Source: Enoplosus armatus
Lineage: Eukaryota; Chordata; Actinopteri; Centrarchiformes; Enoplosidae
Direction of reading: 5' to 3'
Assembly (NCBI RefSeq): GCF_043641665.1
Contig: NC_092195.1
Coordinates: 15,591,774-15,655,773, forward strand
Length of the DNA stretch: 64,000 nt
Shown: positions 13,796-25,785 of the stretch, piece by piece
How the letters are laid out: every line of letters starts with the position of its first letter
Position numbering within the stretch: position 1 is the stretch's first letter
Notes under the pieces: generated by a model
Seen by the model: the letters and a program-made list of their open reading frames with translations, nothing else
What the model was told of the DNA's origin: nothing
The model's database searches: none
Program-made: the position numbers and the translations under genes

Positions 13796-14665
13796 TTTGA
13801 TAATATATATATTAAACTGTAGATAATGACGACACAAAACAAGTCAACATTTTAATCAAGTTTTAATCTCCTAGACCATTTGGTTCTGCACAATGTCTCC
13901 AGGTTTAGTCATCGCTTGTTTTAGTGTCACATAAGCCTCAGTAATACAAAGTGTAGAACAGACAAGTATGCAAGAAATGAGGAGCTCCAGCAGCCATCCT
14001 GTCCCTCCCACAGAGGACCTCCACTTCCATCTCCGACCCTGGTGTGAATGTACGGAAGCCTTAAACGGCCATGGATTCAAACATTTTATTTCCTCTGTTT
14101 TCCCATGATAACTTAATTTTTTTGTTTTCCCGAGATCACAAGTTACTTATGTCGTTATCTCGAAATCAATAAGAGATCTTGAACGTGCGCCGTGTCGGTT
14201 ACGAGAGCAAATGAGCTGAATACATATCCTCATATCAAATCACATAAACAGGGAAGGACAAAGTTGTTTTGCACATTTAACTTAATGGGAGAGGTTGGCA
14301 GAAGAGTCATGAACTTGGGCTGCAAGCGTTTTCTTGAGTAAAAGGGATTCATGAAAACCCAGGAACCACATCTCACTTTACAAAAGCTTCTTGAGGACAA
14401 CTTGCACATCTTATCCTCTCTCCATGGCTGCTCATCCACTCAGAAACACGTAAAAACAGCATTTACAATATTCATATATACAAATATATAATGTGTATGT
14501 GGCGCACACAAAAATGTATGGTCACAATGTTATGTTATTTAATGTATTTTATTTCAAGGGTGATTTAAAGAAAACAGAAATGTTAAAACTTAAGTAAAAG
14601 AGGTCAATTACTGCCGTTTTATAAGCCCCTAGGCTCTTTAATAGACTGGGAGATTTCCAGTTTAA

Positions 14666-14680
14666 CCAGCAGGTGGCAGT
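14666..14680 (+). promoter_or_regulatory. CTCF-type binding site candidate
   Basis: CCAGCAGGTGGCAGT matches the vertebrate CTCF core (CCASYAGRKGGCRS) at every core position. It lies in the spacer between convergent slc44a4 and rnf5, a common insulator location. Binding is inferred from sequence only. Confidence 0.5.
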
Positions 14681-14710
14681 GTGGCGCTTCGCTTCTCTAC
14701 TTCCTCATTC

Positions 14711-15146
14711 TACCGAGCGAAGCTGTTTGGAGAAGTCGGCTGTTGTCGCATCATTTCTCCTGTTTATACAGGTCGGTGGACTTTTAAAAGAAAAAAAAGA
14801 TGGTGTTATTATGTACACGTTTATTACAGTTTAAACTGACTGGAAAGTTTTGTTGATGATTGTTTGTACATGTATGTATTTATGAGTTTGTGAGCAGTTT
14901 GTGGAGTACAATCTCCCAGTGTGGCGCCAGCTGTAAACTTTTATTTTGTTTATACCCACGTAAGGTCGAGAGATAATACAGGTTTGGCTTCAGTACATTT
15001 AAGTGTTGGGTTGTTTTGTTTGTGTGACAGTTTAAGGTATTTTAGTTTAGGATGATTTTGCACGTGTGTAAATAAATACTACCGAGCGAAGCTGTATGGA
15101 GAAGTCGTCTGTTGTCGCCTGTCTCATCATTTCTCCTGTTTATAGG
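14711..15146 (+). repeat. Direct duplication of a ~60-base segment (14711-14768 and 15079-15146)
   Basis: Both copies begin TACCGAGCGAAGCTGT and run through GGAGAAGTCG, CTGTTGTCGC, and TCATTTCTCCTGTTTATA. The second copy has a small insertion (TGTCTCA). The copies are 368 bases apart and match no transposon family I recognise. Confidence 0.75.
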
Positions 15147-16446
15147 CTCTCAGCCTGAGACCTGTAACATGTACTCACTCACTCAGACACAGACACATAA
15201 AGTCAGGCAAAAAACACAAATCAACGGTGACAAAGTTTACTGAATCGTCTCTCGTCATTCCTTTAAATTCTTAGTGTGCTGACGTTTTCACCTCCACGAC
15301 TGACTGAAGTGACTCTCCTCACGTGTCACACCGACTCTACCTGCGGTCAGGACGTATTGTGCAGCATCTCATCGAGCTACTTTGCAAGCCAGAACTTTTC
15401 TCTCTTTACAATTTGCTCTGTAAATAACAAACTGTGTGTCAGACTGTTATTTTTACTCTTTCAAGTTGATGTGAAAATCTCCCAAACTGGCCCTTTTCAA
15501 CGGTACAGCCATCCATGTTTGTGCAGCTTTGTGGCGAAAGACGCAAGTGGTTCAACACCAGCACACACTCCAACGTTTAGGACAGCTCCGTCTACAAATG
15601 ACTTCACAGTGTAATGGCAGTTTTTTTTTGTTAAGACAAATGTATATAAAAAATGCATCCATCTCTGCTTTTTCTATCTGTACATTTTTCCTTTCAAGAG
15701 CAAGTCGCAAATTCTAGGAGTACTTATCCATTTCATGAGGAAACTGTAAACAGGAACAATTCAATTACATGTTTCACCCCCGACATCATACAGGACTGAT
15801 CTGCTACTCTTTGGCCTTTTAGAGTAAGAAGTAGTTGCTATAGCAACTCCAATTATCTTCTCCTCTGTTTTGTCCCCATTTTAACCTCACTTTCCACAAC
15901 GTGCCTCTCTCTCTCTCTATTTAAGGAATGTGAAAAAACAAAACACAATTAGTAACTGCCCCTCCACCCACCTTTTTCTGCAGCTCGACACCAAAAAAAA
16001 GATCCTTTACAAAGCTCATCCTTATTATTTAATACTGTCTCTGAACCCCAACAGTGAGCCCCTTAAACTTAAACTTCTGTGTGCATATATCAACAGGTGT
16101 ATGTAGAGAGGGGGGGGCTAACATTACTTATTGTGGGATTCACGCAACACCACTTTGCACTGTGAGTGTTGTAACAGGTGGGTGGGGCCGAGTATCGAAA
16201 AGTCAATCTCCCTTAGCCAGGAGGAGAAAAAACAAACGTCCTGTATTTCTTGTTTTGGGATCAAATGCAACGCTCTGCTTTCTCTCCCAAGTTAGTACCT
16301 ACTAGGAAATGTAAAATGAGTGTGTGTGTGTGCGTTTCTCGAGTTAAATGTGAGTTTTTTGTTTTGTTTTTGTGCGCTCCTCTCTCGCGGTCATCGATCC
16401 ACTTGCCCATCTATCCATCCAACCATCCCGTCCGTCCATGTCTCCA

Positions 16447-19400
16447 TCACACGCTCAGCAGCCAGAAGAAGAAGAAGATGGCCACAAACAGGAAGAGGGA
16501 GTCTTGCCAGTTGTTATTGCCGTTGTTGAGGTTACCGTTGTCTTGGTGATCACCTGCATACTGGTCTGGCGGGGGGGATGGGAAAGGTTATTGCAGCAGT
16601 GTCTCTGGGGATGGTGTGTTTGCATCCGTACACTAATTATGTCGCCTGAAGGCAGCAGCTGTGTTTATTTGGAGCTTTTTACCCACTAATAATCAGAATA
16701 ATCCAATCAGAGCATTTCTGCAGTGTTCAACTTATACTGACTTATAATACTTATTATAATTATTGAAATTTACAACATGGCCACTGAAAATCCCAGGTTG
16801 TGATTGGCTGGAAGGTGTGGATTAACTATAGTAACGGGAAGTTAAAATGGAGACCTATGATAGCAGTTGTTTTGCAGTTCTAAATTAAATCCTTTCTGCA
16901 AGTGCAACCACAGAAAATCTGACCAGCATGAGTCAAACCGCTCATTCAAAGAAACACACTCTACTATCCCCTAACGGATCACACTATTTAGACCCTGCGG
17001 ATTGATTTTATCCAGTGAGAAAATAATGTCTTTCCGCACGTTTACCTGCTCTGTGAAAGGGCTCGTTGGTGTTGAAGACAGTGGTGAAGAAGCCGAAGGG
17101 GAAAGCACCGATGCCAAAAGACATGTGAAAGCCAGTGTCCCCGAAACCCTGAAACATCTGCGCACAAAGTTACAAAATAACAGAAACATAAGAGAGAATA
17201 TTGTAATTAGCCATGAGAAATGTGTTGAGTCACTTTTGGAACATTTGAAACAAACCGACTCACCCCGCCTCTGCTCTCTGGCTCTGTTCTCTGTCCCTGA
17301 GGCCGAGGTGGAGTTTTCAACCTGAACAGCAACAGAAACAGTCAGAAGGCTACACAAGGACCACAAGGCTATCGCTCAAGCTTCACACACACTACAGATG
17401 CAAACACTCCCGGGGCTACCTGGGGTCCTCTTGGCTGGAGCTCCCTCTGCCGTACAGTGGGATGACTTTCTCTCTGCTGATGCCCGCTTTACAGACGGGA
17501 CACTGCTGCCTGCTGGGCCGCGTCTCCAACCACTGAGAGCAGCAACAGAGGAAGAAAGATGTCAAAATGTTTAGAATACAGATCAGATAAACCCCTTTCT
17601 GCTGTGTTCCTGAAGCAAACTGAGCATTACCATCTAAATGCTGGGTTCAAAGCCAAATAAACTAAAGATTTAACCTTGTGAATGTTAACTGAAGCGCATC
17701 AAGGATCTCCTGTGATACTTTGCCCAGCAGCACATTCACAACAAACACTTGAACAATAAGTTATTTCCCACAAATGGTTGCGACACTCTCTTAATCTCTA
17801 GTAATCTCTATGTAGTGTTTATGCTCCTATACTGAGAGCAATGCACAGCTCTACATGTTAAGTAGCAGAGAGAAAGCTGCAGTAAACAGAGGCATTAAGT
17901 GCATTAGCATGTTTAAGCTGCACTAAGTCAACTGACAGGTGTAGTTTCCACACTGAGGTTACATCACAACCACATACTGATTAGGTTAAATGAGTGCTAG
18001 ATGTTAAAGGCCCTAATCCACTCACACAGGTGTTTTCACTCACTGTGTCCTCACAGGACTGTGTGGGCACATACTGACCCTGTTTAGCTGACATCTCCCT
18101 CACTGTGCTGTTACGATGAGTGTTTTAAAGTTCAGACAGACTGCACCGACCAGCACCATACAACAAAACAAGAGGTGATCAGCAGACAGATCAGTCTGTT
18201 AAGTGTTGTGTTGTATAAAACGGGTTGACAATGCTTGAATCAGTGGCACAACAGGTACATTTGTACATATGAAACTGCTGGAGAGCTCACTGAAACAGGT
18301 AACATATTCATCAGTTTTATGCTTCAATGGAAGTGAATGAGGTGGAGTTAATATCCTCAGGGACTGAATTATTTTCATTATCGGCTAATCCAACAATCAT
18401 TTTTTTTAATTAATCATTTCATCAATTGGAAGTCAGAAAACAGTAAAATGCCCATCAATTTCCCAGAACCAAATTTAATGTCTAAGTGTTCTTTTTGGGG
18501 CTGCAATTAACAAATATCGTCATTCGATTCATCTCTTGATTCATTGATTAAGTGTCAAAACAATGTGAGGAAATAGTTAAAAATTAGTATCACAACTTCC
18601 AGAGCTGAAAGTGACCCATAGAACGAGAAAACGTCCTCATATTTGAGAATCTGGAAACAACAAATGTTTAGCATTTTTGTTGAAAGTGACACAAACGATT
18701 AATTGATTATCAACCAACATAGTTGCAGATTCATTTCCTGTCAATCGACTGTCCAACAATCCCAAACCCAATGATACAGAATCTTTTCTTGTTAGCTAAA
18801 TGACATGAACAACAAATCAGTTATTACAATTGTTGTTGATTACTACACAGAGTCCCCTCCTTCAACCTCAGTAGAAGTAGAAGACAGAACATTGAAAACA
18901 CCTGTGTGGCTATGCAGGACCTTTTAACCAGTATTGCAATGCAAAAGGAGGGCACGACAGAGGAAATACTCACTTGATGAAGACATGGCCAGCTGTAGAG
19001 ACAGGAAGAAACAAAAAGATTAATTTGCATTCTCGCAATAGCTGCTTGCTTCAATAACAACACCAACATTCCTGGAGAGAATATAATAGAAAAATAAAAT
19101 AGATGGACAGTCTGCCTGGTTTGCTGTGACACTTGGTCAGGTTTTTCTTCTCACACCTGTGGAAGCCCACCTGGCCAGAACAACCTGTTCCTAACGAGGT
19201 GGCTGATTAAACTCGTCCCTGCTCCCCATCGTTAGTATTAATTAGCTCCATCTGCTCCATCAGTTAGCAGCGTCTTGCCTGTGTGTGTAGCTGCCGGCCA
19301 GGCCGACCTGCTGCTGCATTGTGGGAGTGCAGGATGCAGGTTTGAGGAAACGCCACATCAGTTGGCTGAGGCTTTTTCAGGAAACGGACTTAACCAAACT

Positions 19401-22400
19401 AATCTGCAAGTAAGGAAGCTCTCTATAACTTAATCTTGCACAAGTCTATAGTACATTATACATTAAATGTTTTCAAATGCTTGAGTTCTGCCCTAAGACC
19501 TTAGTTCATTAAAGCACACTGCAGATATAACAGTTTACAGTTTCCATGAGGTAAGCAGAGCTCTTTTTATAAACTATGATAACATGTTTCTGTCTTGAAG
19601 GAAGAAGATTGTTTCAGGCATATGTGGATGCAACAAATACAGCCAGTGTGTTTAACAGTACAGTAAGTAGCAGCACATATAGCTGAAACAACTTTATAAG
19701 GTGTAATGTGTTTCTACTGTATAAATGCATACATTTCTGACTTTACCACGCTCTTAATGTCTATCTGCTTCTGACAGAGATTCTTTGAGAGATAAACTTC
19801 AACAACAAAGTAACTCGGATCATGCAGAGGAACAGGCAGGACTTGTTTACAAATCTTTTTGTACTTCATAACCACAAAACATTCAAGCCCTGATTGCCTC
19901 AGGTGGGCCTAACCGAATGCCTCAAAATGAATGTGAACAAAATACCCAGCTGAGCCAAACAAACTATAAAGCAAAACAAGACCTCATGTAAATCTGCAGG
20001 CTTTTACACACACAGTTCAGGCTTCACTGCACGGCTCAGTGTGTACAGTATTAGTGTAATACCAGCTATCAGATTGCTGCTGAGAATGGCATTCCTGTGG
20101 ATGCAAACAGCTGAACAAAGCGAAAGGCCTAAGTTAACATAACAAACCATTCAGCTGTGATTTAACATGTGGCCACACGCATATATCCAAGCTCTTGTGA
20201 CCTGGAAATAACTGCTTAATTTCCAATAAGAGGCTCAACAGCTGTTCAGTGAAGTCTGACGGCAGAGTGTGCGCACAGACTCCATTACTTGACGCCACCA
20301 GAGCCATTAAAGTCTCATTTTCATAACATAAAATGAGAATAAGAACATAAACCTAGACTGGACTATTGTCTAGTTACTCCCCTCCGATCTTAATCAGGTA
20401 CGTCACACAATAGTTTGGGAACCACTGATTTACAGCATGTAAGCTTATTTCTGGACCACACATGCAGGTCGTGTTCCTGTTATCTACTGAGAGGGTGTGA
20501 CACAACTCATCTGTTTGTCTCTCCAAAGGTTCATGTTCAAATACAGCCTGATCCGAGTCCTAGAGGGAAACTTTATTACTCCTACAGCCCGAGTTTTCAA
20601 GCACATCTAATAGGTTTCATTAGCGAAAGGAAGTGCCTCAGGTGTAATCACATGACCCACGGGGGGGTGGGGTGGGTGGGGGCACATCGGTCACGTGGTA
20701 ACAAGTGGTCGTATATGTGGGGGACTCGGGTGGGGGGCTCATAACCGCTGTCTCAGTTCTCAGTCTTTTACTGACAAAGACCGTGTGACTTAAAGGCGGA
20801 GCGGAAACAATCAGTCGATTAGGAAAGTCCCTATTTTTAAAAACAAAATTTTTTTTTTTAAAGCAAAAAGGCTAAACAAACAAACAGAGTTTAGTTCCAG
20901 CTTCTCAGTTGTGAGGATTTGTGGCTTTTCTTTGTCTTTTGTGATTGTAAACTGAATATTTGAAGGTGTGGGTCCATGAAAACAAGCAATTAAACGACAT
21001 TGTGAGGGACATTTTTCAGTATCAAGAAAATAACTGACAGATAATCGTTCGTTGCAGCCCTGGTTGAAATCTCTAAAAAAGCTAGCAAGAGGACTGATCA
21101 CACACTGATCTCAAAATCACAAATGAACTTGCTCACATGTAAAACTTGTATATGGTGAAGTCTGAGTAAGATGTTAAAACAATGACCCGAACAGCATTTG
21201 AAACCAGTGGGGTATAGACTACTGATTTCTGACTTTTCCTCAATCTTTACTTATTTTCTTGCAGAATATCAAGTAGTTTTACCTCTCAAAACCTCAAAAA
21301 AATATCCCAGTGAAATAATCCAAGAAAATAAAATCACTCTACTCATTCGTCAGTCAGTATTAATGTGCTGATTTTGCGCTCTCTCTCGCTTTCCTTTGAT
21401 AACACCTTCCTCCATTTCTAACTCAAACATGATGAGCTCTCATTCAGTCTTGCAGCCGGCATCTCCAACGGCGACGAAGTCAAGTCAACTCAAGTGGAAT
21501 CTCACTCGGGGATTGTAAAGATGTCACATGCTAATTAACCTCAATGTATTGAAGTGACAATAATGTCTCTCTTCACATAAATGCTGCTTTCTCAACTTAC
21601 GTTTGTCGCTTCAAATGTCAAATTACAATCGTTTGTTGTTACTGTTTCCTGAATAGTTTCTGTCACATTTCAACAGAATTGAGGGTAAAATGCAGGTGAA
21701 ATACCAGTAAACAGTTTCTGATGCTAGAAAAGTGATACTGGCTCATGGCTGTGACGTTAAACACAGCATTTCTATTGTATTAACTAAATCTGTTTAATTG
21801 TGAGCATTTAAGCAACAAACTCAGTTGTTCTGCTGCAGCTGAACTAATAGAAAGAAATGCCAGATAAACTGGTTCAAAACAAACTGTGTCAAAGTTCAAT
21901 GTCCACTTGTTTTATGTACCGTTGAATCGATGCTGCTAAAGCACAATTTATTTGAAATTGTATTTAAAGATTTCTAATATAAATAAGAATTAATATGCAA
22001 TTTTGATTTGAAGTTGCAGCAGGTGATCTGATGTCAACACCGTTCTTTATTGCCGACAGTTTCATCACGCTGCACAGAGGAAGAGAGACGTAACATGGCA
22101 GCTAAGTTACATCAGCTCACAACACGGCAGCTTCGATGCATGGCTGTGTGGCAACTGCACATGTAACTGTAAGGTGAGAAGCACCTTCTCTCTGATCGAA
22201 TAGTGATTCAATCAACAAAAATCAGCAAAACATTACAGAACATTGAGATTCCTGCACTATTCCCTAATAAAATGATTTTTTTTTCTCCAGGCATAGAACA
22301 AAAAGTTGAGCAACGCTTCTTTTCCTTCAGGCTGAGCATACTGCTCCACGTTTAGTAAACTGTCACTAGTATTCCTTCAAAAAAAAAAAAAGCAACTTTC

Positions 22401-24241
22401 TCCTTGTAGAGACAGAAAGTAGTCACAATAACCTGTTAACATAATCAACTGTCCACATCTCTTAAAACTGTCTGTCCTCAAGGTTAATCTTTATTTTAGG
22501 TTTAGAAAGAGATTTTGGTGTCAGGTGCGCTGCTCTAAATCAGAGTGCCGTTGGTCATAGCTTAAGAGTCCATCTTTAAAAGCTTTAATTTTGCAGTCCT
22601 ACTAGAAATGTAACAATCCATTCTAAACGCATGGGGGGTCTTTAAAATCCCTGGTTTAGATTTTCTTTGGTGTGTTTGCCACAGAGGGTTTCTCCTGAGA
22701 CAAAGTGAGATAACATCCGTAGTCACAAAGAGATCGCTGTTTACAGACTTCTCTTGTAGGCAGCAGGAGCATCCCCTACGTCATTAAACTCCACCTCTGT
22801 TTCTGTAGCCAAAACACATGTGCACACCCATACAGATCATTATCCTGTTAGACTACAAACATTCATCAACAACAGGTGAAGAGAACTTACATTTCCTTCA
22901 GTGTTCTTTTACTACTGATTATAATGCCCTTAGGTTTGACCCCAATCCGACACTCTGGGCTCTAATCTCACATTAGCCTCGACCTGCGAGCGAGCGGCCG
23001 TCAGTCAACACTCACAACTCATGAATGAGCCTCGTGCGTCACTGTGTGAATGTTTAGATTTTCAACATAAAGTGGTTTGATGGTTGAGTCTTGCACAAGT
23101 CTTGATTAAAACCAAGATAGGAGAAAGGACCACAATCACAGCTGAAGTGCAACCTAAGGTTACAGCTGACAGTTACTTCCATTACTGATGAATCTGATCA
23201 TTATTTGCTCAATCAATTGTGTAGAAAATGTCCATTACAAGTTCCCAAAGTCTTCAAATTACTTGTATTGTCCAACCAACTGCCAAAAACCAAAGAAAGA
23301 GGAAAAACAGCAAATCATCTCATTTAAGAAGCTGGAACCAGAGAATATTTGGTATTTTGGGTGAAGAAACTATTTGATTCTCTGTTTATCAACTAATTGT
23401 GTTTGCTCTACTGCAACCCTGACAGTGGCATGTTTGGACAACGAAGGACTGAGCATGGACCTGATGTCAAAGCTGCTGACAGTTTAAACTGAAACAGCAA
23501 AGTTAATGTGTCAGAGGGTGAGAGTGAGCAGGGTGTGTGTGCGTCACTGTGACCTCTGACCTACAACAAAACATATGACATGATCAGCCTGGGCCACTTG
23601 ATTCCTCACAAGATCAAAAATCGCATGTGCAACCTGCAGACCTCAACAGAGCCACCAGGACCACCTGCACTTCAGACAGTAAAAACACGGTTTATGAAGG
23701 GGTTGAAGTTCAGGCACACTTCATTTATAACTACAGCACTGACAGCAAACCAACCCCCTCTTCAGTGATATCTAGCTAGCCATCTTGGCCACTGTCATCT
23801 CCTGTATAGTGCGGAGACAACCAGCGGGTAAAGCGCGTCGTTGGGCGTGATTCCGCCGTGAAATAACTCAAACTGACGGTAAAAGGAGGCCGTAAGATCT
23901 CAAAACCACACACCGGTCCCGGCAGACTGAACAGAAACAAAACCAACCACCTTCACCCATCAAAACTACCCCCCTCCACCCCCTTTCCCCGCCTCGTCGT
24001 ACCAGAACAAGTGGCCGCACATACTGATGACAGCGTCCCTGGCAGTGTCCAAACAAATGTTGCACTCGAAGGTGGCCCGGTCCCGCTCCCGTTCGCCCTC
24101 GCCGCCACCGCCGCCGCCACTGCCGCCGCCGCTGCTGCTGCCGCCCGGTCCGTCGCGGCCATTGCCGCTCTGCCCTGCCGGGAATCCTCCTCTGCTGGCC
24201 GGCCCGCCGTCACTCGAGGACCGGGGATCCGCGGCCGCCAT
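16447..24241 (-). CDS. rnf5: E3 ubiquitin-protein ligase RNF5
   Basis: Membrane-anchored RING ligase of the ER and mitochondria, acting in ER-associated degradation, including CFTR quality control, and in turnover of ATG4B and STING in mammals. Exons (high to low): 24003-24241, 18974-18992, 17420-17532, 17264-17321, 17046-17157, 16447-16565; together 660 bases, 219 residues plus stop. The order is a Ser/Gly-rich N-terminus with a long glycine run, a C3HC4 RING (FECNICL, CGHLFCWPC, CLHQWLE, CPVCKAG), the [11 protein letters not shown] and [10 protein letters not shown] linkers, an [15 protein letters not shown] hydrophobic stretch, and a tail anchor beginning [24 protein letters not shown] and the WQDSLFLF tail favour RNF5 over RNF185. 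The protein is longer than human RNF5 (180 residues) mainly through the glycine-rich head. Exon 2 is only 19 bases. The first-exon donor reads GTACGA, an unusual but valid GT. Confidence 0.93.
18362..18775. repeat. Two adjacent degenerate MITE copies, GCTGCAAC-ended family (copies 3 and 4)
   Basis: The first part (18362-18498) has TTTTCATTATCGGCTAATCC and CAGAAAACAGTAAAATG. A second begins GGGGCTGCAATTAACAAAT at 18498 and ends near ATCGACTGTCCAACAATCCC at 18770. The arrangement suggests one insertion next to or inside another. Both lie in rnf5 intron 2, between the 19-base exon at 18974-18992 and exon 3. Confidence 0.55.
20661..20682 (+). other. G-quadruplex motif
   Basis: Four G-runs of 7, 4, 3 and 5 separated by single T bases satisfy the strict G4 pattern with one-base loops. 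A further G-rich segment lies at 20716-20738. E-box sequences TCACATGACC (20648-20657) and TCACGTGGT (from 20691) flank it. The G-rich strand is the template strand for rnf5. Confidence 0.75.
20803..21064. repeat. Degenerate MITE, GCTGCAAC-ended family, copy 5
   Basis: Starts near AACAATCAGTCGATTAGG and ends with GATAATCGTTCGTTGCAGCC, the best-preserved right terminus in the window. The interior GTTCCAGCTTCTCAGTTGTG matches copies at 1.2 and 48.2 kb. Confidence 0.65.
23170..23425. repeat. Degenerate MITE, GCTGCAAC-ended family, copy 6
   Basis: Contains GAATCTGATCATTATTTGC, AAGAAGCTGGAACCAGAG and a terminal CTACTGCAACCCT. It lies in rnf5 intron 1. The internal AAGAAGCTGGAACC block is the complement of the copy at 1.2 kb, so this copy is in the opposite orientation. 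Confidence 0.6.
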
Positions 24242-24440
24242 AATATTAACTGTACAAGTGAGGAAGGTAACGTACCAACCCAACCCACACGGGCCCGACC
24301 CGAGCTAACGTTAGCTGCGAGTCAGAGCGGCGACGACAAGTGTCACCAAAGCGAGGCTGCTGCCGTCACTCCACCTGAAGGAGGACTTCCGTTTCCGGAA
24401 TAAACAGAGGCGAGGGGCGGGGAGAATGTAAACACCATGC
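23985..24440 (-). promoter_or_regulatory. rnf5: CpG-rich rnf5 promoter and first exon with paired ETS sites
   Basis: GC and CpG content rise sharply over this stretch compared with the AT-rich flanks, as in a CpG-island promoter. Upstream of the start codon, on the gene strand, two ETS cores lie side by side: TTCCGGAA at 24393-24400 and CGGAAGT at 24385-24391. ETS pairs are common in housekeeping promoters without a TATA box, and none is seen here. The start site itself is inferred. Confidence 0.6.
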
Positions 24441-25785
24441 TCATAATAATTATAATAATAATAATAATGGTGATGGTAATAATACAATGGTTGTCGATTA
24501 ATTTATCAACAAAATATGGAAGAAAAAATGAAAACAAAAAATACTCACGGTATGGTGTATAAAAATTATGAGATACTCATTTCAAACCATGTTAACCTGC
24601 TTTTTTAAAGTAACATGAATTTATACACTGATGCTATTTTTCTTTCTCATAATAAGAAAGCATTGAATCCTCATGAAATTATCTGTATCACTACCCCTAA
24701 GGCATGGCTGGATTAACCAATTTGGGGGCCCTAGGGCACAAATCAGCTGCTGGGCCCCTATTAATTCCGTTCCTCACACTCTCCTGGTTCAATTTATACC
24801 ATTTTTCTATTCATACTAGGCCCCAGTTTTAAAATAGATATCAATAAAATAAAACCATTGATATATAATTTAAGCAAACATTTGAAATATTGAAGCTCTT
24901 AAAAGTAGACTTTGACACAGGGCCTTTGGATCAGGTGATACAGTAGAACCTACCTTAAAGGATGGATTTGCAAATTTTCAAATCTGAATATAATAGTCAG
25001 TTGCCTATTTGAACACTGAAACAGGTTTTGCTTGCTAATCACTCCTGAAGAGATCTGTTCTCAAATCAATGTCTCATACATACTAAAAACACAGTAACTT
25101 GAATGATCTCCACTTAATTTGATTACCTCATTACCTTACCTTGCATATGAGCAGAAAAAACTATTATAACAAGCAAATTTGCAGTATTATTATATATTCT
25201 ATAATTTTGACTCAAAATTTGAACAAAGCATCCCATCATTTCTTTCCTTCACTTTTTCTGTCAATATTTTTGTTTTTCTGGCCAAAATGGCCTTCAGTAA
25301 TTCTATGACTTATGTATATATTTATTACACTATATCGTGATATATATATCACTAATAACTAACATAGTAGTTACTTGAGTATTTAAAAAAAAAAAAAATA
25401 TTAAGTTCATAAATACATACATAAATAAACATTAAAAATCTAAATAATATTTAGCCACAGGGCAACATAATAAAACAAATCAAAATGAACGGTCGGATCG
25501 TTTCTTAAACAGCCGGAACCTTCGTCGTATATTTTGTTTCCGCCCGGAGTCATAAGAAGTAGGCACTGCAAGCGTGTTGTGTACACTGGAAATGTCCATG
25601 CTGAAGTACCTGATAGTGACAATTTGAACATTTGTATGAAAGACGTCCTTAAAACGAGTCAACTGATCTAACCGGAAGAAACATCGTCAGCTGAACTGTA
25701 ACGGACATTTTAACGTCACTAACGGTTATTCGTATATTCTGAGGAGGATTTTTAAAAACAAGCCACTCTTTACCTACCAGCTACC
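24242..25785. other. Spacer between divergent rnf5 and utp23
   Basis: About 1.5 kb. The rnf5 promoter occupies the left end, followed by an (AAT)n run at 24443-24468. From about 24.7 to 25.4 kb it is AT-rich and transposon-like; GGGGGCCCTAGGGCA near 24724 resembles remnants of teleost DNA transposons, but no family could be fixed. GC rises again at 25490-25700, with GCCGGAAC and CCGCCCGGAG, the probable utp23 promoter. Confidence 0.45.

Larger units (their letters stand above)
13530..16446. other. Convergent spacer between slc44a4 and rnf5
   Basis: About 2.9 kb between two genes transcribed towards each other. It contains a MITE fragment, a CTCF-like site at 14666 and a roughly 60-base segment repeated at 14711 and 15079. 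Part of it must be the rnf5 3' UTR, but no polyadenylation signal on the minus strand stands out. No convincing coding exon was found; the frame at 15276-15614 has no recognisable domain and unremarkable composition. Confidence 0.5.
18993..24002 (-). other. rnf5: rnf5 intron 1 (about 5.0 kb)
   Basis: No second gene or exon was recognised inside. It holds MITE copies at about 20.80-21.06 and 23.17-23.43 kb and a G-rich cluster with E-boxes at 20.65-20.74 kb. The stretch 19180-19330, with ATTAATTAG and low repeat content, could be regulatory, but nothing decisive is visible. Confidence 0.5.

Noticed and set aside
17002..17325. 107-residue plus-strand open frame
   Set aside because: It is the antisense shadow of rnf5 exons 4 and 5, which read as well-conserved RNF5 protein on the minus strand with correct splice sites.
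24011..24403. 130-residue Ala-rich plus-strand open frame
   Set aside because: Antisense of the GC-rich rnf5 first exon; its Ala and Pro runs mirror the Gly/Ser codons of RNF5.
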